In this document: piece after piece, positions 8,426-16,507 of the stretch
Layout: the number at the start of each line of letters is the position of its first letter
Numbering within the stretch: position 1 is the first letter of the stretch
NCBI RefSeq assembly: GCF_001571365.1
Contig: NZ_BCTQ01000021.1
Coordinates: 1 to 64,000, forward strand
Direction: 5' to 3'
DNA from: Achromobacter denitrificans NBRC 15125
GTDB lineage: Bacteria; Pseudomonadota; Gammaproteobacteria; Burkholderiales; Burkholderiaceae_B
Length of the DNA stretch: 64,000 nucleotides
The notes under the pieces: generated by a model
The model's input: only the letters and a program-made list of their open reading frames with translations
What the model was told of the DNA's origin: nothing
Database searches by the model: none
Program-made: the position numbers and the translations under genes

Positions 8426-9337
8426 GTGACCCTCTACGACGTTCCCGCTCCCGCCAAGGTGAACCTCTTCCTGCACGTGGTGGGCCGTCGCGCCGACGGC
8501 TACCACCTGCTGCAGACCGCCTTCCGCTTCATCGACCTTTGCGACACGCTGCATTTCGACCTGCGGGCCGACGGCGGCATCGGCCGCTCCACGGACCTGC
8601 CGGGGGTGCCGCCGGAGCAGGACCTTACGCTGCGGGCCGCGCATGCGCTGCAGCGCGCCACGGGCACCAGGCAGGGCGTGCAGATCGGGCTGGAGAAGCG
8701 CATCCCGCAAGGCGGGGGCCTGGGGGGCGGCTCCAGCGACGCCGCCACGGTGCTGATTGCGCTGAACCGGCTCTGGGGGACGGGGCTGTCCCGGCGCGAG
8801 CTGATGGCCCTGGCTTTGCCGCTGGGCGCCGACGTGCCCGTTTTCGTGTTCGGCCAATCGGCGTTCGCGCAGGGCGTGGGAGAGGAACTTGCTGCCGTCA
8901 CGCTGCCGGAACGCGCCTATCTGGTGGCTCAACCAGATGCCAGCGTGCCGACCGCTGAGATTTTTTCCGCACCCGATTTGACAAGGGATTCTTCTTACAT
9001 CACAATAGCGGACTTTCTTGCTTCGCCAACTTTCTGCTTCGGCAGGAATGACTTGGAGCCGGTGGTCTACCGCCTTTACCCAGAAGTGCTTGGGGCATCG
9101 CGGTGGCTTGCAGAACAGTTGAAGCCTCGCGGCGTCGCGGTTCGCATGTCGGGATCTGGTGCGTGTTTGTACGCCGAATTTTCCGAACTTTCCGAAGCCG
9201 TTTTGGCGAAAACAGAAATTACCGCTATAATGCGCGGCGCTGATAAAACATTCAGCCAAACGCATCCACGGTTTCGGTTAGTGCAGGCATGTACTGGGTT
9301 AGCTGAACATCCGTTGCGGAATTGGATTGCAAGATAG
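8426..9337 (+). CDS. ispE: 4-diphosphocytidyl-2-C-methyl-D-erythritol kinase
   Basis: A 303-residue GHMP kinase that phosphorylates CDP-methylerythritol in the MEP isoprenoid pathway. It begins VTLYDVPAPAKVNLFLHVVG; the lysine and the ATP-binding loop PQGGGLGGGSSDAA (about residue 93) are intact, as is the C-terminal RMSGSGACLYAEF. The GTG at 8426 matches the family N-terminus better than the TTG nine bases earlier. The stop codon is one base before tRNA-Gln, so ispE and the tRNA may share a transcript. Confidence 0.95.
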   Translation: MTLYDVPAPAKVNLFLHVVGRRADGYHLLQTAFRFIDLCDTLHFDLRADGGIGRSTDLPGVPPEQDLTLRAAHALQRATGTRQGVQIGLEKRIPQGGGLGGGSSDAATVLIALNRLWGTGLSRRELMALALPLGADVPVFVFGQSAFAQGVGEELAAVTLPERAYLVAQPDASVPTAEIFSAPDLTRDSSYITIADFLASPTFCFGRNDLEPVVYRLYPEVLGASRWLAEQLKPRGVAVRMSGSGACLYAEFSELSEAVLAKTEITAIMRGADKTFSQTHPRFRLVQACTGLAEHPLRNWIAR

Positions 9338-9338
9338 T

Positions 9339-9415
9339 TGGGGAGTCGCCAAGCTGGTTAAGGCACCGGATTTTGATTCCGGCATGCGAAGGTTCGAATC
9401 CTTCCTCCCCAGCCA
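9339..9415 (+). tRNA. tRNA-Gln (anticodon TTG)
   Basis: A 77-nt cloverleaf. The acceptor stem pairs TGGGGAG (9339-9345) with CTCCCCA (9405-9411), followed by a G discriminator and an encoded CCA (9413-9415). The anticodon loop is TTTTGAT at 9371-9377, giving anticodon TTG. The T-arm contains GGTTCGAATCC. Only one base separates it from ispE, so it is probably released by processing. Being flanked by conserved genes on both sides, it shows no sign of an integrated element. Confidence 0.97.
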
Positions 9416-9430
9416 ACCGAATACATAACA

Positions 9431-9483
9431 AAGCTGTTGAACACGCCTGTAAGACACTGGCCCGGGTTCAGCAGCTTTTTTAT
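9431..9483 (+). terminator. Rho-independent terminator after tRNA-Gln
   Basis: AAGCTGTTGAAC (9431-9442) pairs with GTTCAGCAGCTT (9466-9477) through one G-U pair, and a run of T follows. It should end the ispE/tRNA transcript. The loop is 23 nt. Confidence 0.8.
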
Positions 9484-9579
9484 TTTCCGGATCGGCTGGT
9501 GTGTCGTATCGTTCGGTATCACCCCCCGTATCACTCGCAACACTCGTTAGTGTCTTAAACGACCATCGCATCATCCATC

Positions 9580-10530
9580 ATGGCAAACGATAGCTTCATG
9601 ATTTTCACGGGCACCGCCAACACTCGGCTGGCCGTGGACGTAGTCAACCACCTCGATATGTCCCTGGGCAAGATGACCGTCGGTCGCTTCTCGGACGGGG
9701 AGGTGATGGTCGAGATCAACGAGAATGTGCGTGGCAAGGATGTCTTCGTCCTGCAGCCCACCTGTGCGCCCACGAACGACAACCTGATGGAAATCATGGT
9801 GATGGTCGATGCGCTGCGCCGCGCTTCCGCCGGCCGCATCACCGCCGCCATCCCGTATTTCGGCTATGCCCGCCAGGACCGCCGCCCGCGCTCGGCGCGC
9901 GTGGCCATCTCGGCGAAGGTCGTGGCCAACATGCTGCAAGTGGCCGGCGTCGACCGCGTCCTGACCATGGACCTGCACGCCGACCAGATCCAGGGCTTCT
10001 TCGACATCCCCGTGGACAACATCTACGCGGGCCCGATCCTGCTGGGCGACATCTGGCGCCGCAATTTCTCGAACCTGGTCGTCGTGTCCCCGGACATCGG
10101 CGGCGTGGTCCGGGCCCGCGCGCTGGCCAAGCAACTGGAAGCCGACCTGGCCATCATCGACAAGCGCCGTCCGCGCGCCAACGTGTCGGAAGTGATGAAC
10201 ATCATCGGTGAGGTCGACGGCCGCACCTGCATCATCATGGACGACATGGTCGACACCGCCGGCACGCTGTGCAAGGCGGCCCAGGCCCTGAAAGACCGCG
10301 GCGCCGGCGCCGTGTACGCCTATTGCACGCACCCCGTGCTGTCGGGCGGCGCCATCGACCGCATCGAAGCGTCGGAACTGGACGAACTGGTCGTCACCGA
10401 CACCATCCCGCTCTCCGAGCAAGGCCAGGTCAGCGGCAAGATCCGCCAGCTGTCGTGCGCCGCGCTGCTGGGCGAGACCATCCTGCGTATCTCGAACGCG
10501 GAATCGGTCAGCTCGCTGTTCGTCGATTAA
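9580..10530 (+). CDS. prs: Ribose-phosphate pyrophosphokinase
   Basis: A 316-residue PRPP synthetase, which makes phosphoribosyl diphosphate from ribose 5-phosphate and ATP for nucleotide, His and Trp synthesis. The ATP loop [11 protein letters not shown] is near residue 93, and the PRPP-binding loop DDMVDTAGT near residue 220. Length matches the bacterial class I enzyme. No clear Shine-Dalgarno precedes the ATG. It has its own transcription unit after the terminator at 9431-9483 and before rplY, in the order normal for Burkholderiales. Confidence 0.97.
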   Translation: MANDSFMIFTGTANTRLAVDVVNHLDMSLGKMTVGRFSDGEVMVEINENVRGKDVFVLQPTCAPTNDNLMEIMVMVDALRRASAGRITAAIPYFGYARQDRRPRSARVAISAKVVANMLQVAGVDRVLTMDLHADQIQGFFDIPVDNIYAGPILLGDIWRRNFSNLVVVSPDIGGVVRARALAKQLEADLAIIDKRRPRANVSEVMNIIGEVDGRTCIIMDDMVDTAGTLCKAAQALKDRGAGAVYAYCTHPVLSGGAIDRIEASELDELVVTDTIPLSEQGQVSGKIRQLSCAALLGETILRISNAESVSSLFVD

Positions 10531-10570
10531 GACGCGGCGTCCCTCGGGCGGGTAGCCCGGATACCGAGTT

Positions 10571-10629
10571 TTGCGCCTTGCTGGTCGCGGCAAGGCGCAA
10601 CAAACACGGCGCGCATTTCGCGTGCCGTG
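10571..10629 (+). promoter_or_regulatory. Two hairpins in the rplY leader
   Basis: TTGCGCCTTGC (10571-10581) and GCAAGGCGCAA (10590-10600) form a perfect 11-bp stem with an 8-nt loop. A second, imperfect stem (CACGGC at 10605-10610 with GCCGTG at 10624-10629) follows. Neither has a T-tract. They could be a weak prs terminator, an mRNA stabiliser, or a leader that regulates rplY. This is sequence-visible structure only. Confidence 0.5.
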
Positions 10630-10677
10630 CACCAACCGGCGGAGTCTCTTCGCCATTTATTGTTTTTGGAGTTATCC

Positions 10678-11292
10678 ATGAAATTCAATGCCACTGCGCG
10701 TAGCGTTCAGGGTTCGAGTGCGAGCCGCCGCCTGCGCCGCGCGGGCCGCGTTCCCGCCATCGTTTATGGCGGTACGGCTGCCCCCCTGAACATCGAACTC
10801 GACCACAACGAGATCTACCACGCCCTGCGCAAGGAAGAGTTCCACGCTTCCATCCTGCAAATGGCGCTGGAAGGCGCGGCCAAGGAAGAGCAAGTCCTGC
10901 TGCGTTCGGTTCAATGGCACGCCTACAAGCCGCAAGTCCTGCACGTGGACTTCCAGCGCGTGGACGCCAACCAGGCCCTGCGCACCAAGGTTCCGTTCCA
11001 CTTCGTCAACGCTGAAATCTCGCCGGCCGTGAAGCTGGGCGGCGCCATCATCAGCCACGTCCTGACCGAACTGGAAGTGACCTGCCTGCCGGCCGCTCTG
11101 CCCCAGTTCATCGAAGTGGACCTGAAGGACCTGCTGCCTGGCGCTTCGGTCCACCTGGCCGACATCAAGCTGCCCAAGGGCGTGACGTACGTCCCCCACG
11201 GCGGTGACGACAACCCGCTGGTGGCTTCGGCCGTCGTGAAGGGCGGCGCCGCCGCTGCCGAGGAAGGCGAAGCCGAAGCTCCGGCCGCCTAA
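10678..11292 (+). CDS. rplY: Ribosomal protein bL25, Ctc form
   Basis: A 204-residue bL25 of the long Ctc/TL5 type, which binds 5S rRNA in the 50S subunit. The N-terminal L25 domain (about residues 1-92, ending at [11 protein letters not shown]) is followed by the Ctc C-terminal beta domain, and an Ala/Glu-rich tail closes the protein. The ATG at 10678 has GGAG seven bases upstream; the open frame further 5' is not used. It is separated from pth by a strong terminator. Confidence 0.95.
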   Translation: MKFNATARSVQGSSASRRLRRAGRVPAIVYGGTAAPLNIELDHNEIYHALRKEEFHASILQMALEGAAKEEQVLLRSVQWHAYKPQVLHVDFQRVDANQALRTKVPFHFVNAEISPAVKLGGAIISHVLTELEVTCLPAALPQFIEVDLKDLLPGASVHLADIKLPKGVTYVPHGGDDNPLVASAVVKGGAAAAEEGEAEAPAA

Positions 11293-11333
11293 GTCTGCCG
11301 CGGGCCCTCGCGCCCGCAGGCGGCTTGAGCCCG

Positions 11334-11370
11334 AAACCCTGCGTGTGCATTTGCATGCGCAGGGTTTTTT
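11334..11370 (+). terminator. Rho-independent terminator after rplY
   Basis: AAACCCTGCG (11334-11343) pairs perfectly with CGCAGGGTTT (11358-11367), and six Ts run from 11365 to 11370. It is followed 18 nt later by the pth start codon. Confidence 0.9.
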
Positions 11371-11387
11371 GGTTTAAACACCCCATC

Positions 11388-11984
11388 ATGTCTACTCCCA
11401 TACGCCTCATCGTGGGATTGGGTAATCCCGGTCCCGACTACGAAACCACCCGGCACAACGCCGGCTTCTGGCTCGCCGACCACCTGGCGGACGATCTGCG
11501 CGCGTCTTTCGCGCTGGAGAAGTCTTTTTTCGGCATGGTGGCCAAGGCCCGGCTGGGCGCGGACAACGTGCTGCTGCTCAAGCCCACCACCTACATGAAC
11601 CGTTCCGGCCAGGCGGTCGGGGCGCTGGCCCGCTTCTACAAGCTGACGCCGGAGCAGGTGCTGGTGCTGCACGACGAACTCGACCTCATGCCCGGGCAGG
11701 TGAAACTGAAGCAGGGGGGCGGCCATGCCGGCCACAACGGCCTCAAGGACATCCAGGCCGCGCTGGGCAGCCCCGCCTTCTGGCGCCTGCGCATCGGCAT
11801 CGGCCATCCGCGCACGCTGGGCCTGGCGCAGCAGGTGGCGGATTTCGTCCTGCATCCGCCGCGCCGCGAGGAACAGAAGCAGATCGAAGCCGTCATCGAC
11901 CGCTGTCGCGCCGTGGTGCCCGCCATGCTGGCCGGCGATTTCCCGCTGGCTACCCGCCAGCTCCATAGCGGCAACGACGCCTGA
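11388..11984 (+). CDS. pth: Peptidyl-tRNA hydrolase
   Basis: A 198-residue Pth that cleaves peptidyl-tRNA released from stalled ribosomes. The family signature IVGLGNPG is at residues 8-15 and the catalytic His is in RHNAGF at residue 23. The substrate-binding Asn residues lie in TYMNRSG and in GHNGLKDI. The start at 11388 lies immediately after the rplY terminator. The stop overlaps the ATG of the next gene (TGATG), so the CPBP gene is translationally coupled to it. Confidence 0.97.
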   Translation: MSTPIRLIVGLGNPGPDYETTRHNAGFWLADHLADDLRASFALEKSFFGMVAKARLGADNVLLLKPTTYMNRSGQAVGALARFYKLTPEQVLVLHDELDLMPGQVKLKQGGGHAGHNGLKDIQAALGSPAFWRLRIGIGHPRTLGLAQQVADFVLHPPRREEQKQIEAVIDRCRAVVPAMLAGDFPLATRQLHSGNDA

Positions 11985-12769
11985 TGGCCGAAACCGCCCG
12001 CCCGTCCGCCGCGCCGCCCACGAGCACGCGGTTTCGCGGCGAAGTCGTGGATTTCTGGCGATTCATCCGCCGACCGCGCCCGGTGGCGCGGCTGCCCGGC
12101 AGGGCGGCCGCCAGCGGGCTGGTGGCGGACTGGTGGCCCAACCTCTCGCCCGGACGCCTGCTGGCCTGGGCCGGTCTGCTGTGGGCCCTGAACCTGTTCG
12201 CGCTGGGGCCGGTGGCGGTGGCCGCGGCCGGGCTGGGGGGCGTCACGCACCGGCTCGACCCCACCAACATCCCCTGGCTGACCGCCGTGATCTGGGCGCC
12301 GCTGGTCGAGGAGATGCTGTTCCGCTATGGCCTGCGCCGGCCGAAGCAGGCCCTGTGGCTGATCCCCGCGATGCTGCCCGTGGTGCTGTGGGGCCCCAAG
12401 GTCTGGACCGGCCTCCTGCTCGCCGCCTTCGTGATCCTGGCATGCTGGGGCGCGCGACAGCGCGCCGAGCTCCTGAAGGGCTGGGACACCACCTGGCGGC
12501 GCTACTACCTCAAGCACTTCGGCCTGGTGTTCCACCTGGTCGCGCTGACCTTCGCCGCCGTGCACCTGACCAACTTCGTCTACGCCAAGACGCCGTACTG
12601 GCTGTTGCCCCTGCTGGTCCTGCCGCAATGGCTGACCGGCCTGGTGCTGGGCTGGATGCGCGTGCGGCGCGGCATCGGCGCGGCCATGCTGCTGCACTCG
12701 CTTTTCAACGCCGGCCCCATTTTGATGATCTGGCTCGTCATGCGCCTGGTCCCCTCCGCGGCCGCCTAG
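11984..12769 (+). CDS. CPBP-family intramembrane glutamic protease
   Basis: A 261-residue multi-pass membrane protein with the Rce1/CPBP (Abi) motifs: EEMLFR for the glutamate pair, FAAVHL for the second histidine motif and LLHSLFNAG for the third. About six hydrophobic helices are visible. Bacterial members are linked to peptide maturation, immunity or signalling; the substrate here is unknown. Its start overlaps the pth stop by one base, so it is cotranscribed with a translation-quality gene, although no functional link is established. Confidence 0.82.
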   Translation: MAETARPSAAPPTSTRFRGEVVDFWRFIRRPRPVARLPGRAAASGLVADWWPNLSPGRLLAWAGLLWALNLFALGPVAVAAAGLGGVTHRLDPTNIPWLTAVIWAPLVEEMLFRYGLRRPKQALWLIPAMLPVVLWGPKVWTGLLLAAFVILACWGARQRAELLKGWDTTWRRYYLKHFGLVFHLVALTFAAVHLTNFVYAKTPYWLLPLLVLPQWLTGLVLGWMRVRRGIGAAMLLHSLFNAGPILMIWLVMRLVPSAAA

Positions 12770-12863
12770 CGGGGCCGCATGCCCGTCGCTCCCGGAAAAC
12801 CATTCGGCCCGGCGGGGTAAACTAGAACGTTAACGATCAATACCGTACTTACACAGGATTCCC

Positions 12864-13955
12864 ATGGCTCTGCAATGCGGCATCGTCGGCCTGCCCAACG
12901 TTGGCAAATCGACACTCTTCAATGCTCTGACCCGCGCCGGCATCGCCGCCGAGAACTATCCGTTCTGCACCATCGAACCCAACGTCGGTGTGGTCGAGGT
13001 GCCGGATCCGCGTTTGCAGAAGCTGGCTGAAATCGTCAAGCCTGAACGCATCCTTTCCGCCACCGTCGAATTCGTCGACATCGCGGGCCTGGTCGCCGGC
13101 GCGAGCAAGGGCGAAGGCCTGGGCAACCAGTTCCTCTCGCACATCCGCGAAACCGACGCCATCGTCAACGTGGTGCGCTGCTTCGAGGATCCCAACGTGA
13201 TCCACGTGGCCGGCAAGGTCGATCCCATCGCCGACATCGAAGTCATCGAAACCGAACTGGCCCTGGCCGACCTGCAAACTGCCGAGAAGGCCCTGCAGCG
13301 CCACCAGAAGACGGCCCGCTCCGGCGACAAGGAATCGCAGCGCATCGTGGCCGTGCTGGAAAAGTGCGTGGCCCAGCTGAACGAAGCCAAGCCCATCCGC
13401 GCGCTGGACCTGAGCACCGAGGAAAAGGCCGACATCGCCCAGCTCTGCTTCATCACCGCCAAGCGCGCGATGTACGTGGGCAACGTGGCCGACGACGGTT
13501 TCACCAACAACCCGCTGCTCGACCGCCTGACCGAATTCGCCGCCGCGCGCAACGCGCCCGTGGTCGCCATCTGCGCCGCCATCGAATCCGAGATCGTCGA
13601 CCTGGACGACGCCGACCGCCAGGCCTTCCTGTCCGACATGGGCATGGAAGAACCCGGCCTGAACCGCCTGATCCGCGCCGCCTTCAAGCTGCTGGGCCTG
13701 CAAACCTACTTCACCGCCGGCGTGAAGGAAGTGCGCGCCTGGACCGTGCCGATCGGCGCCACCGCGCCCCAGGCCGCGGGCGTCATCCACACCGACTTCG
13801 AACGCGGCTTCATCCGCGCGCAAACCATCGCCTACGAAGACTTCATCACCTACAAGGGCGAGCAGGGCGCGAAGGAAGCGGGCAAGATGCGCGCCGAAGG
13901 CAAGGAATACATCGTGCAGGACGGCGACGTGATGAACTTCCTGTTCAACGTCTGA
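12864..13955 (+). CDS. ychF: Redox-regulated ATPase YchF
   Basis: A 363-residue Obg-related P-loop protein that prefers ATP and associates with ribosomes. G1 is GLPNVGKS at residues 9-16, G3 is [10 protein letters not shown] near residue 73, and a TGS-like C-terminal domain ends in [12 protein letters not shown]. The start has AGGA upstream. A terminator directly follows. It is the last gene of the conserved housekeeping run. Confidence 0.96.
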   Translation: MALQCGIVGLPNVGKSTLFNALTRAGIAAENYPFCTIEPNVGVVEVPDPRLQKLAEIVKPERILSATVEFVDIAGLVAGASKGEGLGNQFLSHIRETDAIVNVVRCFEDPNVIHVAGKVDPIADIEVIETELALADLQTAEKALQRHQKTARSGDKESQRIVAVLEKCVAQLNEAKPIRALDLSTEEKADIAQLCFITAKRAMYVGNVADDGFTNNPLLDRLTEFAAARNAPVVAICAAIESEIVDLDDADRQAFLSDMGMEEPGLNRLIRAAFKLLGLQTYFTAGVKEVRAWTVPIGATAPQAAGVIHTDFERGFIRAQTIAYEDFITYKGEQGAKEAGKMRAEGKEYIVQDGDVMNFLFNV

Positions 13956-13976
13956 CGCCACGCCTCCGCGCGTATC

Positions 13977-14004
13977 AAAAAGCCCTGCTTGGCAGGGCTT
14001 TTTT
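13977..14004 (+). terminator. Rho-independent terminator after ychF
   Basis: AAAAGCCCTGC (13978-13988) and GCAGGGCTTTT (13992-14002) form a perfect 11-bp stem with a TTG loop and a T run. It may also stop the convergent minus-strand lipoprotein transcript because the A run precedes the stem. Confidence 0.93.
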
Positions 14005-14052
14005 CATTGCGGCGCCGGCGCGGGGTGAGCGTCGGCGCCCGGGATGCGGCGA

Positions 14053-14871
14053 TCAGTCGACGGAGCGTCGATGCGTGGTGGCGATGGCGACCTGCTTGGT
14101 GGCCTCGGCGATCCTCTTTTCGTAGAAGGCCCGATCCGGCGCGAACGTGGGCAACACGTTGCGCTCATCGAAGTTCCGGACCGAACTATTGATCAGCTTG
14201 AGCTGGAAATACCGCGTCGATGCCTTTTGCACCTCCAGGGTGTCCCAGTTGGAGCAATCCATGAAGCCGACCGAAACCGTGGCCGTCTTGGTGGCGCCCG
14301 CGGGCAGGCCGCCCTTGTGCTTGAAGTAGCTGGAAACCTGGCAATGGCGATCCGTGGTTTGTTCGCCGTTGAGGAACAGCCACGCGTCCCATTGCGCCGA
14401 AGAAATATTGAAGCGGCTGCCGTTGGTGACCTCGTACGCGAAATCCGAGCGCGAAAAGAACTTGTCCTTGTCGATGCCCACGCCTTTGGCCGTGACCTTC
14501 GCAAGTTCCGCTTCGACTTCCCGCAGAAGCTTCTCTTCCTGCGCGAATCTGTCGGCGTTCCTGGCAATCTCCGCCGTGGCGTTCGCCACTCTCTCGCCCT
14601 GGGTCCGGATGTATTCGTCGGCCTCCTGGGTGATGACCAGGCGTGGCGTCAATTTCGGGTACTTGTCGATGAGCCGCTGCAGATCGAAATCGCTGACGGC
14701 CCAGTTGAACGCGTCCCGCTGCGCAATCGTCATGTCCGCCCAGGCCTTGTTCAAGGAGGCCTTGTAGGCGGCTGCGTCGGTGGTGGCCAGGCGCGTATCG
14801 AGGCCTTTGTCGCATCCCGCGAGAGCGAGGGCCGCCGTGAGGATGAGCGCTCCTCGATAAATTGACCGCAT
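14053..14871 (-). CDS. Putative lipoprotein of unknown function
   Basis: A 272-residue protein with a lipoprotein signal peptide: lipobox LAGC with the Cys at residue 20, followed by Asp-Lys. The mature part begins with a helical segment (AYKASLNKAWADMTIAQRDAFNWAVSDF) that resembles the small DUF6694-type lipoproteins. A coiled-coil-like stretch follows (about residues 90-120), then a beta-rich C-terminal domain with two Cys (HCQVSSYF and DCSNWD). I do not recognise the C-terminal domain. It is a lone gene convergent with ychF, with gene remnants upstream. The Asp after the Cys could favour inner-membrane retention, as in the E. coli rule. Confidence 0.7.
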   Translation of the reverse strand: MRSIYRGALILTAALALAGCDKGLDTRLATTDAAAYKASLNKAWADMTIAQRDAFNWAVSDFDLQRLIDKYPKLTPRLVITQEADEYIRTQGERVANATAEIARNADRFAQEEKLLREVEAELAKVTAKGVGIDKDKFFSRSDFAYEVTNGSRFNISSAQWDAWLFLNGEQTTDRHCQVSSYFKHKGGLPAGATKTATVSVGFMDCSNWDTLEVQKASTRYFQLKLINSSVRNFDERNVLPTFAPDRAFYEKRIAEATKQVAIATTHRRSVD

Positions 14872-15028
14872 GTTTCAGTTCTCGTGAATTTGTTACGGCC
14901 GTACTTTACCTAAATGCGGCGGGTTTCGCTGGCGGGCGCTCAACGCCGCCCATGTTCCCGGTCGCCCGGATCGACGGTCCGGATCGCGACGGCGTCCGCG
15001 TGTTGGGGGATGTCGGGGTTGCAGGCGC

Positions 15029-15345
15029 TCACCAGGACGCGGGCAGCGCGGCGGGGCCTGCGAGCGAGGGGAAATGCGGCAGCACTTCCTCGGCCAGCTC
15101 CTGGATGACGTCGGCGGGCGGCCGTCGCGCGAACTGGATGCCGAGCGCGGCATGGTTCACGCCCGCTTCCTGCCAGGTGTGCAGCAGGTCGATCAGGCCC
15201 TTGCGGCCGGAAGCCGCCGTCGGGAACCCGCTGGCGCCAGGCGCGGATCTTGGCGGCCAGGCGTTGCGGCCCTTCGGCGGTGTGCGTGGCGTCGGGGTAG
15301 GTCAGCCAGCCGTCCGCGTGCTCGGCGATCCAGCCCAGCGGCCGG
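15029..15345 (-). pseudogene. Remnant of an LLM-class flavin oxidoreductase (3' part)
   Basis: Minus-strand translation gives WIAEHADGWLTYPDAT and then KIRAWRQRVPDGGF. In another frame it continues GRKGLIDLLHTWQEAGVNH, AALGIQFARRPP and ADVIQELAEEVLPHF to a stop at 15029-15031. This is the C-terminal part of a luciferase-like monooxygenase. About 30 residues that normally join the two pieces are missing, and the join is out of frame. The N-terminal half is absent. It is clearly non-functional. Confidence 0.78.
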
Positions 15346-15559
15346 CCAGGGCCTGGCGCTGGTGCCGCAGGAATATGCGCGGGAGGAGATCGCCGCGGGG
15401 CGGCTGGCGCTGGCCCTGGACAAGCCCTGGCCTGCGCGCTTCGCCTACTACGTGGTGATGCTGCCGGAGTCTGAGCAGCGGCCGGAGGTCGCGGCGTTCG
15501 TGGCCTGGCTGCACGACGAGGCGCGGGGAGCGGCCTCGGCGCAAGCGCCGGTTCAGTAG
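15336..15559 (+). pseudogene. Remnant of a GcvA-type LysR regulator (3' end)
   Basis: In frame to the stop at 15557-15559 the plus strand reads GQGLALVPQEYAREEIAAGR, then LALALDKPWP, FAYYVVMLPESEQ and VAAFVAWLHDEARG. This is the C-terminal end of a LysR substrate-binding domain of the GcvA type. The helix-turn-helix and most of the ligand domain are missing. It abuts the LLM remnant head to head, as expected if one deletion removed both 5' halves and the promoter between them. Confidence 0.78.
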
Positions 15560-16029
15560 CTGCCGGCAGGCAGCACGTCGGCCAGCCACGCCTCTGGGCT
15601 GGGCTCGGCGCGCAGCATGTGGCGCACCCAGGCGTCGCGCTCATGCGCGGTGACCGCCAGTTCCCAGACGCAGGCCAGGGCCGGCGCCTGCACGGGCTCG
15701 AAGCGGCGGGGATCGTCCAGCGGCGCCGACAGCATGCGCTGGCACACGATGCCGCCGGACAGCCACCAGTCCACTAGCAGCCAGACGGCTTCTTCGCCGA
15801 CGTGCACGATGCAGAACCCCAGGCCGTGGCTGCGTTCGCCGGCCGCATGGTCGCGCAGGACGGCAGCCGCCGCGTCGCGGGCGGCGCGCGCCACCTCGGC
15901 GGACAGCATGGGCGCGGCCGGGTCGGGATCGCGCTGGATCGCGTAGGCCTTGATCGTATGCGCGGCATCGCGCCAGGTGTCCAGGCAGGCGATGCGGCGG
16001 GGGACGTAGGGTTCGGGTGGCAAGGGCAT
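15553..16029 (-). CDS. Conserved hypothetical protein in the MFS-MarR operon
   Basis: A 158-residue cytoplasmic protein that I cannot assign to a family. It has an Ala-rich helical middle (VARAARDAAAAVLRDHAA), then a hydrophobic Trp-rich strand region (FCIVHVGEEAVWLLVDWW) and further Trp residues near the end (CVWELAV, AWVRHML). There is no signal peptide or membrane helix. The start at 16029 is 26 nt after the MarR stop; an in-frame ATG at 16086 would overlap marR. The gene overlaps the LysR remnant at its 3' end by seven bases. Position suggests cotranscription with the efflux gene and its regulator. Confidence 0.6.
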   Translation of the reverse strand: MPLPPEPYVPRRIACLDTWRDAAHTIKAYAIQRDPDPAAPMLSAEVARAARDAAAAVLRDHAAGERSHGLGFCIVHVGEEAVWLLVDWWLSGGIVCQRMLSAPLDDPRRFEPVQAPALACVWELAVTAHERDAWVRHMLRAEPSPEAWLADVLPAGSY

Positions 16030-16054
16030 GTCGGCGTTGCGCAAGCCGGGCGGC

Positions 16055-16504
16055 TCAGGCCTGCGCCGGCTTGTCGCCGGCGGCATGCAGGAAGTTCTGC
16101 TCCAGCACGCTGAGCACGCGGTTCAGCGTGTCGATGTCGGCCGCCGACAGGCCCTTGAGCGATTCTTCGAAAAAGGCGGCCCGCTTGGGCAGGGCTTCGT
16201 TCACGACCGCCTGCCCGGCCGGCGTGAGGCTGGCGTTGGTCAGGCGGTTGTCCTGCGGATCCACGGCGCGCGCGATCCAGCCCAGTTTCTGCATGGCCTG
16301 CAATTGGCGCGTGAGGGAAGCGGGGTCGAGCCGACAGCGTTCGGCCAGGTGCTTCTGCGAGCACTGGCCGCATTCGTGCAGGGCCAGGAGGATGCGCCAG
16401 CGGGGCAGGGCGTGGCCCACCCTGCCGCTGAATGCGCTCTGCATGACGCGATAGGTCAGCCCCATGTGCTGGATGACCTGCAGGCCTTGTTGCTGTTTGG
16501 GCAA
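16055..16504 (-). CDS. MarR-family transcriptional regulator
   Basis: A 149-residue winged-helix regulator. The recognition helix region is CSQKHLAERCRLDPASLTRQ (about residues 48-67), and the wing carries DPQDNRLTNASLT. Dimerisation helices flank it. The gene starts three bases after the stop of the MFS transporter. It most likely represses the operon by binding the 22-bp palindrome at 18117-18138, as MarR proteins commonly do for efflux operons. The inducer is unknown. Confidence 0.9.
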   Translation of the reverse strand: MPKQQQGLQVIQHMGLTYRVMQSAFSGRVGHALPRWRILLALHECGQCSQKHLAERCRLDPASLTRQLQAMQKLGWIARAVDPQDNRLTNASLTPAGQAVVNEALPKRAAFFEESLKGLSAADIDTLNRVLSVLEQNFLHAAGDKPAQA

Positions 16505-16507
16505 AAG

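Noticed and set aside
9339-9415. tRNA-Gln as an integration site
   Set aside because: Flanks are conserved housekeeping genes, there is no integrase nearby and no duplicated 3' end of the tRNA is seen downstream.
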